From: Arthrobacter sp. AFG7.2
GTDB taxonomy: Bacteria; Actinomycetota; Actinomycetes; Actinomycetales; Micrococcaceae
Assembly: GCF_002892835.1 (NCBI RefSeq)
Contig: NZ_PJMB01000004.1
Coordinates: 62,001-126,000 of the forward strand
DNA: 64,000 nucleotides
Reading direction: 5' to 3'
A program made the position numbers and the translations under genes. Positions within the stretch are counted from its first letter, which is position 1. Every line of letters begins with the position of its first letter. A model generated the notes under the pieces. The model ran no database searches and had not been told where the DNA came from. It saw only the letters and a list, made by a program, of their open reading frames with translations. Positions 33,739 through 41,388 of the stretch are shown piece by piece.

Positions 33739-35195
33739 GGGTTCCTCCTCAGGGCCAGTTCGAGATCGCGCTGCAGGGTGCCCATCGCGGCCCGCACGTC
33801 AGCGGAGCTGCCGCTGACAGCGGTGGAAACGTTCTTCATCAGGGCAGTTTCGACGGCGGCCTGCTGTGGCGGCGCGGGGATCGGGCCGGAGGTGGGGAAC
33901 CTGTCGAGGGTGTCGTAGAAGACTTTCCAATGCCTGGGCCCGGTGGCCGCGTAAAAGGACTCGTTGACCATGGAACGGCGGGTGGGTGTGGTGTTGGGCT
34001 TGGGCATGGCCAACTGCATCGCTTCGCGGCTGGAGCAGAACTTAACCCATTCCCAGGCTGCGTCCTTGTCTTTCGCCGTGCGCATGATCGCGTAGCCGGC
34101 AGCACCGAACTGATGGCGTTGCGTCCGCCAGCGGGGGAAGAACTGCACATCAAATTGATCAGCGGTCATTCCGGCATCGTGCAGGCCCTGCGCCCAGTAA
34201 CCGCCTGCCGGCGTAGTGCCGATGCGGTTGTTGCCGAACAGGCCAACCAGGGCGTTGCCGCCGCCGGATTCGGGCCGCACGCCCAGTCCTTCGGCAACGA
34301 GTTCGCGCAGGTAATCGAAGGTCTCGATAACGCGCCCGTCTTCGGCGTTGGGAGCCAGCCACTGATAGCCGCCTCCGCGGGTCGCCCGCGCAGGATCGTT
34401 CGGGTAAAAACGGTCCCAGAGCCAGTCCCCGCCGGCTGCCTTGCTCTCAGTCAGGAAGCTGGTGTCGTTGGCATACAGCCACGGCACTACTCCGCCGAAA
34501 AGCCGGTTGGTCCAGTAGTACGGGGTGAAATCGGTCGGGCGGGCTTTGCGCAGGGCGCGGAGGGTGGCGCTGAAGTCGTCCTGCGTCCAATCGTCCTTGG
34601 GGCGGTCAAGGCCGGCTTGGGCGAAGGTGGTGGTATTCAAGTACATGTTCGCCGCGTTCCAGTCCAACGGAAGCTGGTAAAGGCTTCCCTGGTACATGAA
34701 GGCTTCCAGCAGGCTTGGATGAACGTCATCAAAGTAGTCGCTCATGTCGGCGGCGTCCCGGCGGACGAAATCATCCAGGGGCTCGGCGAGCTTGTCGGCG
34801 AACAGTTGGGCGCCCTCGGTGGCGACATAGACGACGTCAGGGGGCGTTCCCGCGGCCACCATGGTGAGAATTTTGGAAAAGAAATCCTTCCAGTCCGCGC
34901 CCTGAATAGCCTGGACCTGCACGGGGATGTCAGGGTGCGCGGCAGTAAAGGCCTGAATCAGGCCCTGGCGGGCTGCGGCATCCGCTGCCGTGCCCAGGAT
35001 TGCGATGTTCAAGGCCTTGCTGCCCCGGCCCGGGATGTCAGTCCCTGTCAGTCTTGGCCAGGCTCCCACGGTAGCTCCCGCCACAGCGAGTCCCGTAAGT
35101 CCCAGCATGGAGCGGCGGGTGAGTTGTGACAGTCCGCTGCTGGACCGCAGCGAATGCGAAGGGGCTTGTTGCCCTGGTGTCTTATCAGACGTCAT
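33735..35195 (-). CDS. Extracellular sugar-binding protein, Tat-type signal (SBP_bac_1)
   Basis: 486 aa. The N-terminal region has a twin-arginine motif TRRSMLGLTGLAVAG at about residues 26-40 and no lipobox Cys, so it looks Tat-exported rather than a standard lipoprotein. Family 1 sugar-binding fold: ADWKDFFSKILTMVAAGTPPD VVY region, LPLDWNAANMYLNTTTF, FGAAGYAIMRTAKDKDAAWEW. Binds the fructan or oligosaccharide for the two CUT1 permeases. Without an anchor, retention at the cell surface is unclear. Confidence 0.88.
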   Translation of the reverse strand: MTSDKTPGQQAPSHSLRSSSGLSQLTRRSMLGLTGLAVAGATVGAWPRLTGTDIPGRGSKALNIAILGTAADAAARQGLIQAFTAAHPDIPVQVQAIQGADWKDFFSKILTMVAAGTPPDVVYVATEGAQLFADKLAEPLDDFVRRDAADMSDYFDDVHPSLLEAFMYQGSLYQLPLDWNAANMYLNTTTFAQAGLDRPKDDWTQDDFSATLRALRKARPTDFTPYYWTNRLFGGVVPWLYANDTSFLTESKAAGGDWLWDRFYPNDPARATRGGGYQWLAPNAEDGRVIETFDYLRELVAEGLGVRPESGGGNALVGLFGNNRIGTTPAGGYWAQGLHDAGMTADQFDVQFFPRWRTQRHQFGAAGYAIMRTAKDKDAAWEWVKFCSSREAMQLAMPKPNTTPTRRSMVNESFYAATGPRHWKVFYDTLDRFPTSGPIPAPPQQAAVETALMKNVSTAVSGSSADVRAAMGTLQRDLELALRRNP

Positions 35196-35217
35196 TGTCG
35201 GCTCCTTCTGGCACGTG

Positions 35218-35328
35218 TTACGTGTTGACCTGGCTGGCGCTGTATGAGGAGGCTCTGCCCTTGCCCCAGGCGGTGAGGGCGGGGGCGGTTATGCTGGTCG
35301 CCGGGACCTTGGTGAGCTTCTGGTTCAT
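35218..35328 (-). CDS. Possible 36-aa ORF between lacI and the SBP gene
   Basis: ATG at 35328, TAA at 35218, 22 nt before the SBP start. The codons are strongly G/C-ending, as in the neighbours. Sequence reads MNQKLTKVPATSITAPALTA and then a basic, Ser-rich end. The ribosome site is weak (AGAAAG). It may be a leader peptide or the 5' scrap of a lost gene; no family recognised. Confidence 0.3.
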   Translation of the reverse strand: MNQKLTKVPATSITAPALTAWGKGRASSYSASQVNT

Positions 35329-35378
35329 GAGTCAGTCTTTCTGCTTTACACAGGGTGGAGGGATTGGTTGGTCCTGCA

Positions 35379-35410
35379 GGGAACGCGGCCGCTGCAACGG
35401 CTGCGTTCCC
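35379..35410. terminator. Hairpin downstream of lacI (second fructan operon)
   Basis: GGGAACGCGGCCG, loop CTGCAA, CGGCTGCGTTCCC: 13-bp stem with one wobble, starting about 20 bp past the lacI stop. A T-rich run follows only in the plus direction. It may attenuate read-through from lacI into the transporter genes. Confidence 0.5.
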
Positions 35411-35431
35411 GTTTTTCGAAAACAGGAGTTG

Positions 35432-36454
35432 TTAGCCCTTGGGTGGAGCGACAGAACTGCGCTCCACGAGGGGGCATGCGATTTTTTCCTGCACGCGCTG
35501 CGCACCGGGGTTGTCGAGCTCATCGAGGAGTTTCAGGACAGCCCAGCGGCCCATCTCATAGTGTGGAAGCGCCATCGTGGACAGGCCCGGCCACAGGCCG
35601 TCCGCTATGAGCTCGAGGTTGTCGACGCCGACGATCGAAACGTCCGCCGGAACCGTGAGGCGAAGGTGGCCGGCTGCCTGGTAGGCTCCCATGGCCATCT
35701 GGTCGTTGAAGCAGAACAGCGCGGTGGGACGGGAGTCCCCGGCCAGCAGGTGCAGTGCGGCTTCCCGGCCGCCCGCGGTGCTTGGATGTCCGGCAACCAG
35801 GCGGTCTGCGGCCAGGGTGATGCCCTGCCGGTCCAGGCCTGCGCGGAACCCGGCCAGCCGCCCGTGGGCGGCGGGAATATCATCCTCGTTGTTGATCATG
35901 GCGATTGTGCGGTGGCCTGCGGCGACCAGTAGATCGGCGGCGGACTCTCCTGCGGCGAACTCGTCCGGTACCACTGACGACAGTGCGGGATCCTCCGAGG
36001 TCGCATCCAGCAGGATGGTGGGCCGGCCCGAAAGTTCCCCGGGGACGGATACCTGCTGGTTGAACATACGGGCGTAAATGATGCCGTCCACCTGGTGCTG
36101 TTGCAGTGCGCGGATTTCCTGCCGTTCAAGTTCGTTGTCGAGGCCGGAGTTGACCACCATCAGCAGGTGCCCGTGCTCAGAGGCTGCGTCCTGCGCACCC
36201 TGGATCATTGCCCCGGCAAACGGGGTTGTGGTGATTTCGTCGCTGACCAGGCCGAGGATCTGCGAACGTTGGTTACGCAGTCCGCTTGCCATGCGGTTGG
36301 GAGCGTAGCCGAGGTCTCCGGCCACCGCTTTGATGTGCTCGACCGTCCGGGCATTGACGCGCGAGCTGTGCGCTTCGCTGAGGGCATGGGACACGGTTGT
36401 CACTGAGACGCCAGCGGCTTTTGCCACGTCGCGGATGTTGACCTTGGTCGCCAT
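35432..36454 (-). CDS. LacI-family repressor of the CUT1-GH32 operon
   Basis: 340 aa from the ATG at 36454; the frame runs on to 36517, but that would take in the operators. HTH VNIRDVAKAAGVSVTTVSHALS at about 5-26, hinge LGYAPNRMASGLRNQ, sensor domain with TALFCFNDQMAMGAYQA. Perfect TGCAAAACGTTTTGCA palindromes lie immediately upstream. The end (ACPLVERSSV) matches the first LacI protein. It probably senses a fructose-containing sugar (inference from the operon). Confidence 0.92.
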   Translation of the reverse strand: MATKVNIRDVAKAAGVSVTTVSHALSEAHSSRVNARTVEHIKAVAGDLGYAPNRMASGLRNQRSQILGLVSDEITTTPFAGAMIQGAQDAASEHGHLLMVVNSGLDNELERQEIRALQQHQVDGIIYARMFNQQVSVPGELSGRPTILLDATSEDPALSSVVPDEFAAGESAADLLVAAGHRTIAMINNEDDIPAAHGRLAGFRAGLDRQGITLAADRLVAGHPSTAGGREAALHLLAGDSRPTALFCFNDQMAMGAYQAAGHLRLTVPADVSIVGVDNLELIADGLWPGLSTMALPHYEMGRWAVLKLLDELDNPGAQRVQEKIACPLVERSSVAPPKG

Positions 36455-36465
36455 TGACTTTCCTT

Positions 36466-36516
36466 TGCAAAACGTTTTGTATGTTGCTTGCATCACTATA
36501 TGCAAAACGTTTTGCA
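36466..36516. promoter_or_regulatory. Paired LacI operators
   Basis: TGCAAAACGTTTTGTA (36466-36481) and the perfect palindrome TGCAAAACGTTTTGCA (36501-36516), 35 bp centre to centre. The first lies 12 bp before the lacI start and should block its own expression. The divergent gene at 36584 could also be affected. No copy was seen directly before the SBP gene. Confidence 0.85.
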
Positions 36517-36583
36517 CCCGTCAAGAGGTTGAACGGGAGATAGGTTCTGTCCCTTGGAGTTGCCGCTGTGAAAGGCTGCAGTT

Positions 36584-37816
36584 ATGGACACTTCATCTCG
36601 GGAACATGACATCGTTCTCTATGGAGCGACGGGTTTCGTTGGCAGACTGATCGCCGGCTACCTCGCGGAACATGCACCGGTCGGTTTGCGGGTTGGACTC
36701 GCGGGCCGGTCGAGGTCCAGGCTCGAGGCGGTTAGGTCGCAGTTGCCGGCCACGGCGCACGGATGGGCCCTCATCGAAGCCGGCTCGGAGGACGCGGACT
36801 CAATCGCCGCCCTGGCCGCGGGCACCCGCGTGCTCTTCACAACCGTCGGTCCCTACGCGAAACACGGACTACCTGTCGTCGGCGCCTGCGCACGGGCCGG
36901 TACCCACTACGCCGACCTCGCCGGTGAGGTGTCCTTCGTCCGGGAGGCGATTGATCGCTTCGACGCTCTGGCCAGGGCGAATGGGGCCCGGGTGGTGCAC
37001 TCCTGCGGCTACGACTCCGTGCCGTCCGACCTCGCCGTACTGCTGCTTCATCAGGCGGCAGAAGCCGATGATGCTGGCGGTTTGGTCGAGGTCCAACTCG
37101 TTGCTACGGCCAAGGCCGGCATCAGCGGAGGCACGCTCGAATCGATGCGCGGGCAGCTCGACGCGATGCGATCAAGCACCGCCCTGAGGTCATTGGCCGC
37201 GGACCCCTACGCGCTGAGCCCCGACCGCACAAAGGAGCCGACGATACAACAGCCTCCTGACGCCGGTCCTGTGCGCCATTCCGATGACGGCACCTGGACC
37301 GTGCCTTTCATCATGGCCCCGTTCAACACCCGGATAGTGCGCCGCAGCAACGCATTGCAGGGCTGGGCCTACGGCCGCTCCCTTCAGTACGGCGAGGTGA
37401 TGGGGGTGGCCCGCGGACCGGCAGGAGCCGTCATCGCCAGGGCTGTGGCACTCGGGCTCAGGGCATTCACGGCCGCGATAACGTTCGCGCCCACCCGGCG
37501 GGTGTTCGACCGCTGTCTTCCGCCACCGGGTACGGGCCCGAGCACCAAAACCCAGCGCGCGGGCTGGTTCCACTCCCAGGTAACCGCCTGTACCGAGGAC
37601 GGGCACCGTTACCAGGCAATTGCTGCCGGCCCCGGTGATCCCGGCTATGCCGCCACCGCCGTGATGGCAGGCGAGACCGCACTAGCTCTCGCCCTCGACG
37701 GTGACCGGCTGCCGGCCGCGCAAGGGTCGCTGACACCGGCCACTGCACTCGGAAACGTGCTCGTGCAGCGACTCCGCGCGGCCGGCCACACTTACGAGGT
37801 AACCAAGCTCGGCTGA
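36584..37816 (+). CDS. Saccharopine-dehydrogenase-family NAD(P)-binding protein
   Basis: 410 aa. Rossmann start IVLYGATGFVGRLIAGYLAE, then LAGRSRSRLEAV and TVGPYAKHGLPVVGACARAG THYADLAGE region, CGYDSVPSDLAV. This is the pattern of the trans-acting enoyl reductase / saccharopine-reductase-like group of actinobacteria, which act on lipids rather than lysine. Substrate unknown. It is divergent from lacI and followed by a convergent hydrolase gene; not part of the fructan operon. Confidence 0.8.
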   Translation: MDTSSREHDIVLYGATGFVGRLIAGYLAEHAPVGLRVGLAGRSRSRLEAVRSQLPATAHGWALIEAGSEDADSIAALAAGTRVLFTTVGPYAKHGLPVVGACARAGTHYADLAGEVSFVREAIDRFDALARANGARVVHSCGYDSVPSDLAVLLLHQAAEADDAGGLVEVQLVATAKAGISGGTLESMRGQLDAMRSSTALRSLAADPYALSPDRTKEPTIQQPPDAGPVRHSDDGTWTVPFIMAPFNTRIVRRSNALQGWAYGRSLQYGEVMGVARGPAGAVIARAVALGLRAFTAAITFAPTRRVFDRCLPPPGTGPSTKTQRAGWFHSQVTACTEDGHRYQAIAAGPGDPGYAATAVMAGETALALALDGDRLPAAQGSLTPATALGNVLVQRLRAAGHTYEVTKLG

Positions 37817-37843
37817 ACCGCAGTCCTGTAAGTCAGTCGCCTG

Positions 37844-38668
37844 TCACGAGCGAGTGTCGAGGTAGTGCAGGACCGCCCGGGCCGTTTCTTCCGGAGCGCT
37901 GAGGTGGGGACAGTGCCCGGTGGCCTGAAGCTGCACCAGGGTGCTGTGCTGCAGATTCTCGTGTAGGTAGGCGCCCACTTCCGGCGGGGCAAGCCGATCG
38001 TTGGAGCACTGCAGAATTAGGCAACTGGTGCGCAACTTTTTCAGTTCCGGGCGGGTGTCGGAGAAGAAAGTTACCTCGGCGAAGTGCCGTGCGATGGACG
38101 GATCTGTCCGGCAGAAGCTCACCCGCAGGTCCTCCGCCAATTCCGGCTCCTGCGGGTTGCCCATAACCACGGGCGCCAAGGCCGCGGCCCAGGCGAAATA
38201 GTTGCTGTCCAGAGATGCCAGCATGCCCTCGATGTCTTCCCGCGAAAACCCGCCCACGTAGCCGTCGTACGGGTCATCAGTATGACGGGGCGAAGGAGCA
38301 AGCAGGACAAGCTGGGAGAAACGGCTGGGATCCTGCACCGCGGCAATCACGGCGATCATCGTGCTGACACTGTGGCCCACCAGTATGACGTCCTCAAGTT
38401 CAAGGGCGGCACAAATCTCCAGCAGGTCCGACGCGTACCCGTTCAGGGACCCGTATTTCTCCCAGTCATAGGCGCTTATGTCGGAGTGTCCTGCACCAAC
38501 ATGATCAAAAAGGACCAGCCGGTAATCATCAACGAAATAGGGCAGCATCTTCCGCCACATAGCCTGATCGCAGCCAAAACCGTGGGCAAACACCATCACG
38601 GGCCCATCATCCCGGCCGGAAAGGGTGACATTGTTCCGGTCGATTACCGCAGCAGCTGCTTCGATCAC
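37844..38668 (-). CDS. RsbQ/KAI2-like alpha/beta hydrolase
   Basis: 274 aa. The wording follows Bacillus RsbQ closely: FAHGFGCDQAMW, LFDHVGAGHSD, VGHSVSTMI (nucleophile Ser), LLAPSPRHTDDP, SFCRTDPSIARHFAEVTFFSD, LILQCSNDRLAPPEVG (Asp) and GHCPHLSAPEE (His). RsbQ helps RsbP start the energy-stress SigB pathway; plant KAI2/D14 receptors belong to the same family and hydrolyse butenolides. No RsbP-like phosphatase is adjacent, so the role here is open. Preceded on the same strand by a monooxygenase gene. Confidence 0.85.
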   Translation of the reverse strand: MIEAAAAVIDRNNVTLSGRDDGPVMVFAHGFGCDQAMWRKMLPYFVDDYRLVLFDHVGAGHSDISAYDWEKYGSLNGYASDLLEICAALELEDVILVGHSVSTMIAVIAAVQDPSRFSQLVLLAPSPRHTDDPYDGYVGGFSREDIEGMLASLDSNYFAWAAALAPVVMGNPQEPELAEDLRVSFCRTDPSIARHFAEVTFFSDTRPELKKLRTSCLILQCSNDRLAPPEVGAYLHENLQHSTLVQLQATGHCPHLSAPEETARAVLHYLDTRS

Positions 38669-38763
38669 ATTCTCACTGACCCTCGTGTAGGGTGGCGTCC
38701 TGTCCCAGACTATCCACGGGAAATTGAGAATCCTAGGGATCCTCCCTCTGTGACGTTGCCGGG

Positions 38764-39951
38764 CTACTTTGCGGTCCTGCCCACGATCCGGCGGGAGACT
38801 ATCCGGTCAATTCCCGGAAGGTTGCTTGCCCTGATGATCCACCTGCGCAGGAGCAGCTGGGCTGGGTTTGAGGGCAGGAAGGATGATGCCGTGCGCCGCC
38901 CGGCCGCTTGGGCCACTTCCACCACGGGTCTCCAACGTCGCTCGAATGCGGTGAGCGCTGAGCTGATTTCCGCAGGGGAGGCGAGGGGACCCAGAAGGTC
39001 GCCCAAGAGAGCGGCACCGGCGATGGCGAGCGAACCGCCCTGGCCGGCAAGGAGCGATACTGCCCCGCAGGCGTCTCCGAGGAGAACGATCCGGTCATTT
39101 TGCCAGCACGGCATGACGGTCTGCCCTACGACATCGTCATAGGGGTCCTCGGGGCACAGCTCCAGGAGACGGTCCATCTCGTCACCGAGCCCGGCGAACT
39201 CCCGACGTAGCCGCTGTCGGGCATTCTCGGCCCCCGGATGCCCTTTGGTGCCTTGGGTATCCCTGTAGACCATGAACGCGGCCACTTTATCCCCGCGGAG
39301 GCTGTAGAACCCGGCTATCCGGTCGATGCTGTCGGTGAGGACAAACCGGTTCCGAAAACGGGCATGCAGGCGTGGTTCGGTCACGATATATGCAGCAGCA
39401 CGCATGCCCAGAGGACGCAGGTAATCCTGATTGCCACCGAACACCTGTGAGCGGATTGTTGAATGAATACCATCAGCGCCGATGAGGACGTCCGCGGCGA
39501 ACCACTCCTGCGGGGACCCGTGGACGGCGACCCTCACGCCGTCGCCATCGGCCCGGACCTGGGATACCGGCGTATCGTAGCGAACGCGCACCCGTCCGGA
39601 GACTACATCATCGAGGGCAGCGAGGGCGGCGCGCTCCATGTCGGGGCGCAGCAGACTCAGGACCTTTCCACCGGCAAGCCGGGCAAATTGCCGGTAATCA
39701 AGGCGGGCAGTGGGGCGTCCTGTAAGGTCGACATACTCAAGGGCGTCCACTTGGTAGGCCACTTCCGCGAGGCGCGGGAGGAGGCCGATTCGTTCCGCTG
39801 CGTCGAAGCCCGGGCCGAAAAAGTCCATCATGTACCCATCGGGGCGCGGACCGGCCGATTTTTCGAGGAGCTCGACGTCCCAGCCGGCCAGTCCGAGCTG
39901 GCGGGCCGCAACCAGGCCCGCGATACCGGCACCAACAACCACAGCCTTCAT
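38764..39951 (-). CDS. FAD-dependent monooxygenase (PHBH fold, TetX-like)
   Basis: 395 aa. Start VVVGAGIAGLVAARQLG (GxGxxG), ADVLIGADGIHSTIR (DG motif region) and VLLGDACGAVSLLAGQGGSLA (GD motif with the substrate loop), i.e. the three FAD/NADPH motifs of the family. Hydroxylates an unknown aromatic or polycyclic compound, possibly a drug. It lies 95 bp upstream of the RsbQ-like hydrolase on the same strand; the two may form a transcript, making an oxidation-then-hydrolysis pair possible (inference). Confidence 0.85.
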   Translation of the reverse strand: MKAVVVGAGIAGLVAARQLGLAGWDVELLEKSAGPRPDGYMMDFFGPGFDAAERIGLLPRLAEVAYQVDALEYVDLTGRPTARLDYRQFARLAGGKVLSLLRPDMERAALAALDDVVSGRVRVRYDTPVSQVRADGDGVRVAVHGSPQEWFAADVLIGADGIHSTIRSQVFGGNQDYLRPLGMRAAAYIVTEPRLHARFRNRFVLTDSIDRIAGFYSLRGDKVAAFMVYRDTQGTKGHPGAENARQRLRREFAGLGDEMDRLLELCPEDPYDDVVGQTVMPCWQNDRIVLLGDACGAVSLLAGQGGSLAIAGAALLGDLLGPLASPAEISSALTAFERRWRPVVEVAQAAGRRTASSFLPSNPAQLLLRRWIIRASNLPGIDRIVSRRIVGRTAK

Positions 39952-40035
39952 GTTCGACCTCGAACCAGTACTAGGGCCCCTCAGTCTGGCGGGCCGGCAA
40001 GAAAGTGTCTACCCGCTCTAAATTTCCGGCGAGGG

Positions 40036-41388
40036 CTACGACGTGGAGAAATTGTTAATTGCCGCTGTCAGGAGTTTTGCGGGCGAGCCGAGACGAAGAT
40101 GAAGACCGCCTTCTACAACTAACTCTCCATCAATCACGACAGCAGAGACGTCGGCCGCTGTTGCAGTCATGGGCAGCTGGTCGGGTGCCGATCCTGCGGT
40201 ACGGACCGAGGCTGAAGCGACGGCAACGATGTCGCAGACAGCGCCGACCTGAATGGACGCAGGTGCGAGGGGCGTAGCCATTGAGCCGGCGGCTCCTTCT
40301 GTTGCTGCGAACAACAGGTCATAGGGGGAGAACCTTCCCCGATCTCCGGAGTGAAGGCGCTCGCCGTATTCGAGTGCGCGCATTTCCAGCCACGGGTCTA
40401 TGACTGCGTGCTGGTCTGTTCCGAGAGCGATGCTGGCACCGGCGTCGGCCAAGGCACGGGCAGGACCGATGCCGTCTGCCAGGTCGGCTTCTGTCGTAGG
40501 GCACATAACTATCGTGGCGGCTGCGTTCCCCAGTGCCGAGATGTCCTCCTCCGTGAGGTGAGTGCAGTGGACTGCCGAGAGGCGGTGGGTGAGGAGTCCG
40601 TGCTGCGCCAGGAGCCCTGTTGGAGTCAATCCGTAAGCGTCAAGGCAGGCCGCGTTCTCGGCCGGTTGTTCACTCAAATGAATGTGCAGCGGTATGTCCT
40701 GTGGCAGCTTCCGGGCCACGACGGTGAGGTCCGCTCCAGGCACCCCGCGGACGGAGTGCAGTGCTGCGCCGACGTTAACCATGTTGCTGGGGAAGGTCTT
40801 GGTAATTTCCTGCCGAAGGGAGTCCAGCCTGTCGAGCCAGGTATGGACGTCGGGGTCGCCAAAGCGTGCCTGATCCGGTGCGAGAGGCAGGCCGATCCCT
40901 CCGGCGAGGTAGAGAGTGTCAAGGAGGGTCAGCCTGATTCCCGCCGCTTGGGCCGCCCGGGCAAGGGCCAGCTCCATGGCGTGCCGTTCTGGATAGGGGA
41001 CCCCTCCGGGCTGGTGGTGGACGTAGTGGAACTCGGCCACGCTGCTGAACCCGGCAACTACCATTTCTGCGAAGACAGCTGTTGCCAGCTGCTCGTACGT
41101 GTCGGGTGTCAGCTCCGAGGCGCTCCGGTACATGTGCTCCCGCCACAGCCAGAAGTCTCCGCGGTCATGATGGGTGCGTCCGCGGAGGATTCGGTGGAAA
41201 GCGTGTGAATGCGCGTTGGCGGCTGCCGGAAAGACCACGCCTTGCAGCACCTGTGCGTCGGGCGTTGCCTCCACGCCTACGGTGATTTCCGTGATCCTGC
41301 CGTCCCTGGTTCGAATCTCCACGCCTTCGGCAAGCAGCGGTTTGTTTGTGTGGTTAACGAGTGCGGCCTCGCACCAATAAACCTTCAC
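40036..41388 (-). CDS. hutF: Formimidoylglutamate deiminase
   Basis: 450 aa, GTG start overlapping the preceding stop (GTGA). Hydrolyses N-formimidoyl-L-glutamate to N-formyl-L-glutamate plus ammonia in the five-step histidine pathway. Amidohydrolase fold: NAHSHAFHRILRGR (first metal His pair), LHIHLSEQPAENAAC (third His and substrate site), VHCTHLTEEDI (fourth His) and LGTDQHAVIDPWLEMRALEY (metal Asp). Last gene of hutU-amidohydrolase-hutF. Confidence 0.93.
   Translation of the reverse strand: MKVYWCEAALVNHTNKPLLAEGVEIRTRDGRITEITVGVEATPDAQVLQGVVFPAAANAHSHAFHRILRGRTHHDRGDFWLWREHMYRSASELTPDTYEQLATAVFAEMVVAGFSSVAEFHYVHHQPGGVPYPERHAMELALARAAQAAGIRLTLLDTLYLAGGIGLPLAPDQARFGDPDVHTWLDRLDSLRQEITKTFPSNMVNVGAALHSVRGVPGADLTVVARKLPQDIPLHIHLSEQPAENAACLDAYGLTPTGLLAQHGLLTHRLSAVHCTHLTEEDISALGNAAATIVMCPTTEADLADGIGPARALADAGASIALGTDQHAVIDPWLEMRALEYGERLHSGDRGRFSPYDLLFAATEGAAGSMATPLAPASIQVGAVCDIVAVASASVRTAGSAPDQLPMTATAADVSAVVIDGELVVEGGLHLRLGSPAKLLTAAINNFSTS

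Noticed and set aside
30141..36516. CRISPR-like or tandem repeats around the LacI genes
   Set aside because: The repeated units are pairs of palindromic operators, not an array with spacers.
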